Part shown: positions 63,375 to 64,000 of the stretch, one piece after another
Numbering within the stretch: position 1 is the first letter of the stretch
How the letters are laid out: each line of letters begins with the position of its first letter
Source: Deltaproteobacteria bacterium
GTDB taxonomy: Bacteria > Desulfobacterota > GWC2-55-46
Reading direction: 5' to 3'
DNA: 64,000 nucleotides
NCBI GenBank assembly: GCA_016177845.1
Contig: JACOUO010000001.1
Location: forward strand, 124,001-188,000
Notes under the pieces: model-generated
What the model saw: only the letters and a program-made list of their open reading frames with translations
Databases searched by the model: none
Told to the model about the DNA's origin: nothing
Position numbers and translations under genes: made by a program

Positions 63375-64000
63375 ATGGGCAACAGTGGCAATCATGACAG
63401 ATTAGAGGCCGTTAAGCTCTGGGTTGAAGAGCTTAAGAAAGCCTTATACCTTGAAAATAAAGAGCGCATTTCAAAGGCTGCCGGCGAACTGCAGGAATCC
63501 CTTAAGGAACTGCAGGAACCCAATTCCGTTTCCAATGCCGAGTGCAGGAACCATGAATTGGGAATTGAACGGCAACGCTATAGGGACCTCTTTGACTTTG
63601 CGCCGGACGGGTATCTTGTAACGGATACTCATGGCACAATCCTTGAAGCGAACCGCGCGGCGGCTATCTTATTCAAAGCCGCCCTGAGCTACCTTTCAAA
63701 AAAGAATTTCAGTCTGTTTTTTGACGACCAAACCTCCTTATCTCATAAACTTAAATGGTTCATGAATGCCGAACGGGTAATCGAATGGGAAGAAACCCTC
63801 AGGACAGCTGACGGCTCCTCATTCCCGGCCTCCATCACAGCAGGGGCAATGCATGACGCCTGCGGCTCAATAACCGGCTTCAGATGGCTCATAAAAGACA
63901 TCACCGAGCGTAAAAGGATTGAAGAAGACCTCATTAAGAGCGAACAGAAATACCGGACTCTCGTTGAGGGCTCTTCAGAGTGCATCTGCCACTTAGACCT
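63375..64000 (+). CDS. PAS sensor protein, cut by the window end
   Basis: The frame opens at ATG 63375 and is still open at 64000 (208 complete codons). The first 65 residues are helical and hydrophilic. A PAS domain follows (about 70-185), with YRDLFDFAPDGYLVTDTHG, EANRAAAILF and WLIKDITERKRIEEDL, and a second PAS begins at the edge (YRTLVEGSSECICHLD). The output domain, most likely a kinase, is beyond the window. No ribosome site better than weak GG is seen before this ATG, so an alternative start downstream is possible. Confidence 0.78.
   Translation, partial: MGNSGNHDRLEAVKLWVEELKKALYLENKERISKAAGELQESLKELQEPNSVSNAECRNHELGIERQRYRDLFDFAPDGYLVTDTHGTILEANRAAAILFKAALSYLSKKNFSLFFDDQTSLSHKLKWFMNAERVIEWEETLRTADGSSFPASITAGAMHDACGSITGFRWLIKDITERKRIEEDLIKSEQKYRTLVEGSSECICHLD

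Overview
The window is a stretch of chromosome from a diderm (Gram-negative) bacterium. It carries a complete tol-pal cluster, several lipoproteins, RfaE2 for LPS heptose and an AsmA-type envelope protein. Arg AGG and Ile ATA codons are frequent. There are two adenosylcobalamin-dependent (class II) ribonucleotide reductases, a CarD - PIN/TRAM - IspD - IspF - GltX - CysS block, many PAS-rich sensor proteins and a probable selenoprotein. Together these suggest an anaerobic or facultative member of Nitrospirota (Thermodesulfovibrionia-like) or Desulfobacterota. This placement is inference, since the window has no rRNA marker. I saw no rRNA, tRNA, CRISPR array, prophage or intact insertion sequence.

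Layout. 1-8730 (minus strand): AsmA fragment, DUF3047 protein, DUF362 ferredoxin protein, a response regulator-GGDEF diguanylate cyclase, then tolQ-tolR-tolA-tolB-pal-cpoB. 8950-12724 (plus): FluC/CrcB with a DUF190 partner, then nrdJ behind a promoter with two NrdR-type boxes, and a small zinc-ribbon protein. 12.8-13.3 kb: dispersed-repeat cluster. 13440-16692: glmU-glmS (UDP-GlcNAc synthesis). 17017-20363: a Fur/Zur regulator with znuA-znuC-znuB and a secreted protein of unknown function. 20425-23921: a frame-broken SDR gene, plsY, an AT-rich secreted protein, a decayed metallo-hydrolase gene and a NYN-domain protein. 24215-26169: glnB-glnA behind a sigma-54-type promoter. 26228-32335 (minus): a PAS histidine kinase/response regulator pair, rfaE2, comF, and a second kinase with a membrane PAS protein. 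32703-34533: ftsY, nitroreductase, PilZ protein. 34.6-35.15 kb: second repeat cluster. 35210-43902 (minus): cysS, gltX, ispF, ispD, PIN/TRAM, carD, a LolB-like lipoprotein, a large TPR protein and a small unknown. 44075-47767: trxA, a TlpA-like lipoprotein, a shorter second nrdJ, rpe. 48045-52961: three consecutive PAS/GAF signalling proteins ending in an HD-GYP phosphodiesterase. 52964-58750: Slp lipoprotein, stand-alone LigD-type phosphoesterase, uridine phosphorylase, TusA and DsrE proteins, and a P-type ATPase with an N-terminal PTS EIIA-like domain. 58977-62686: CheR methyltransferase with a hybrid histidine kinase. 62727-63146: exported rhodanese. 63375-end: partial PAS sensor.

Main discovery. 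The rhodanese at 62727-63146 has two in-frame TGA codons at 63012 and 63018, exactly where its family carries the two cysteines of a Y-C-T-C-P active-site loop. The frame then continues through a normal rhodanese C-terminus to a TAA just before a terminator. A perfect 7-bp hairpin with GU in its loop (63035-63053) lies at SECIS distance downstream. The simplest reading is an exported Sec-x-Sec rhodanese. Other points of interest are the NrdR-type double box at nrdJ, the sigma-54-type glnBA promoter, a slippery heptamer at the break in the SDR gene, the EIIA-P-type ATPase fusion, a four-cysteine N-terminal domain of unknown type, and a shared coiled-coil tail on PAS and receiver proteins.

How the genes work together. 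Envelope: Tol-Pal, Slp and LolB-like lipoproteins, AsmA, PlsY, GlmU/GlmS and RfaE2. Nitrogen: PII plus an adenylylatable glutamine synthetase under probable RpoN control. Zinc: a Zur-like regulator with its own uptake system. Signalling: c-di-GMP synthesis (GGDEF), breakdown (HD-GYP) and reception (PilZ), alongside histidine kinases that appear split over neighbouring genes. Redox and sulfur: thioredoxin, TlpA, TusA, DsrE and the selenium-type rhodanese.
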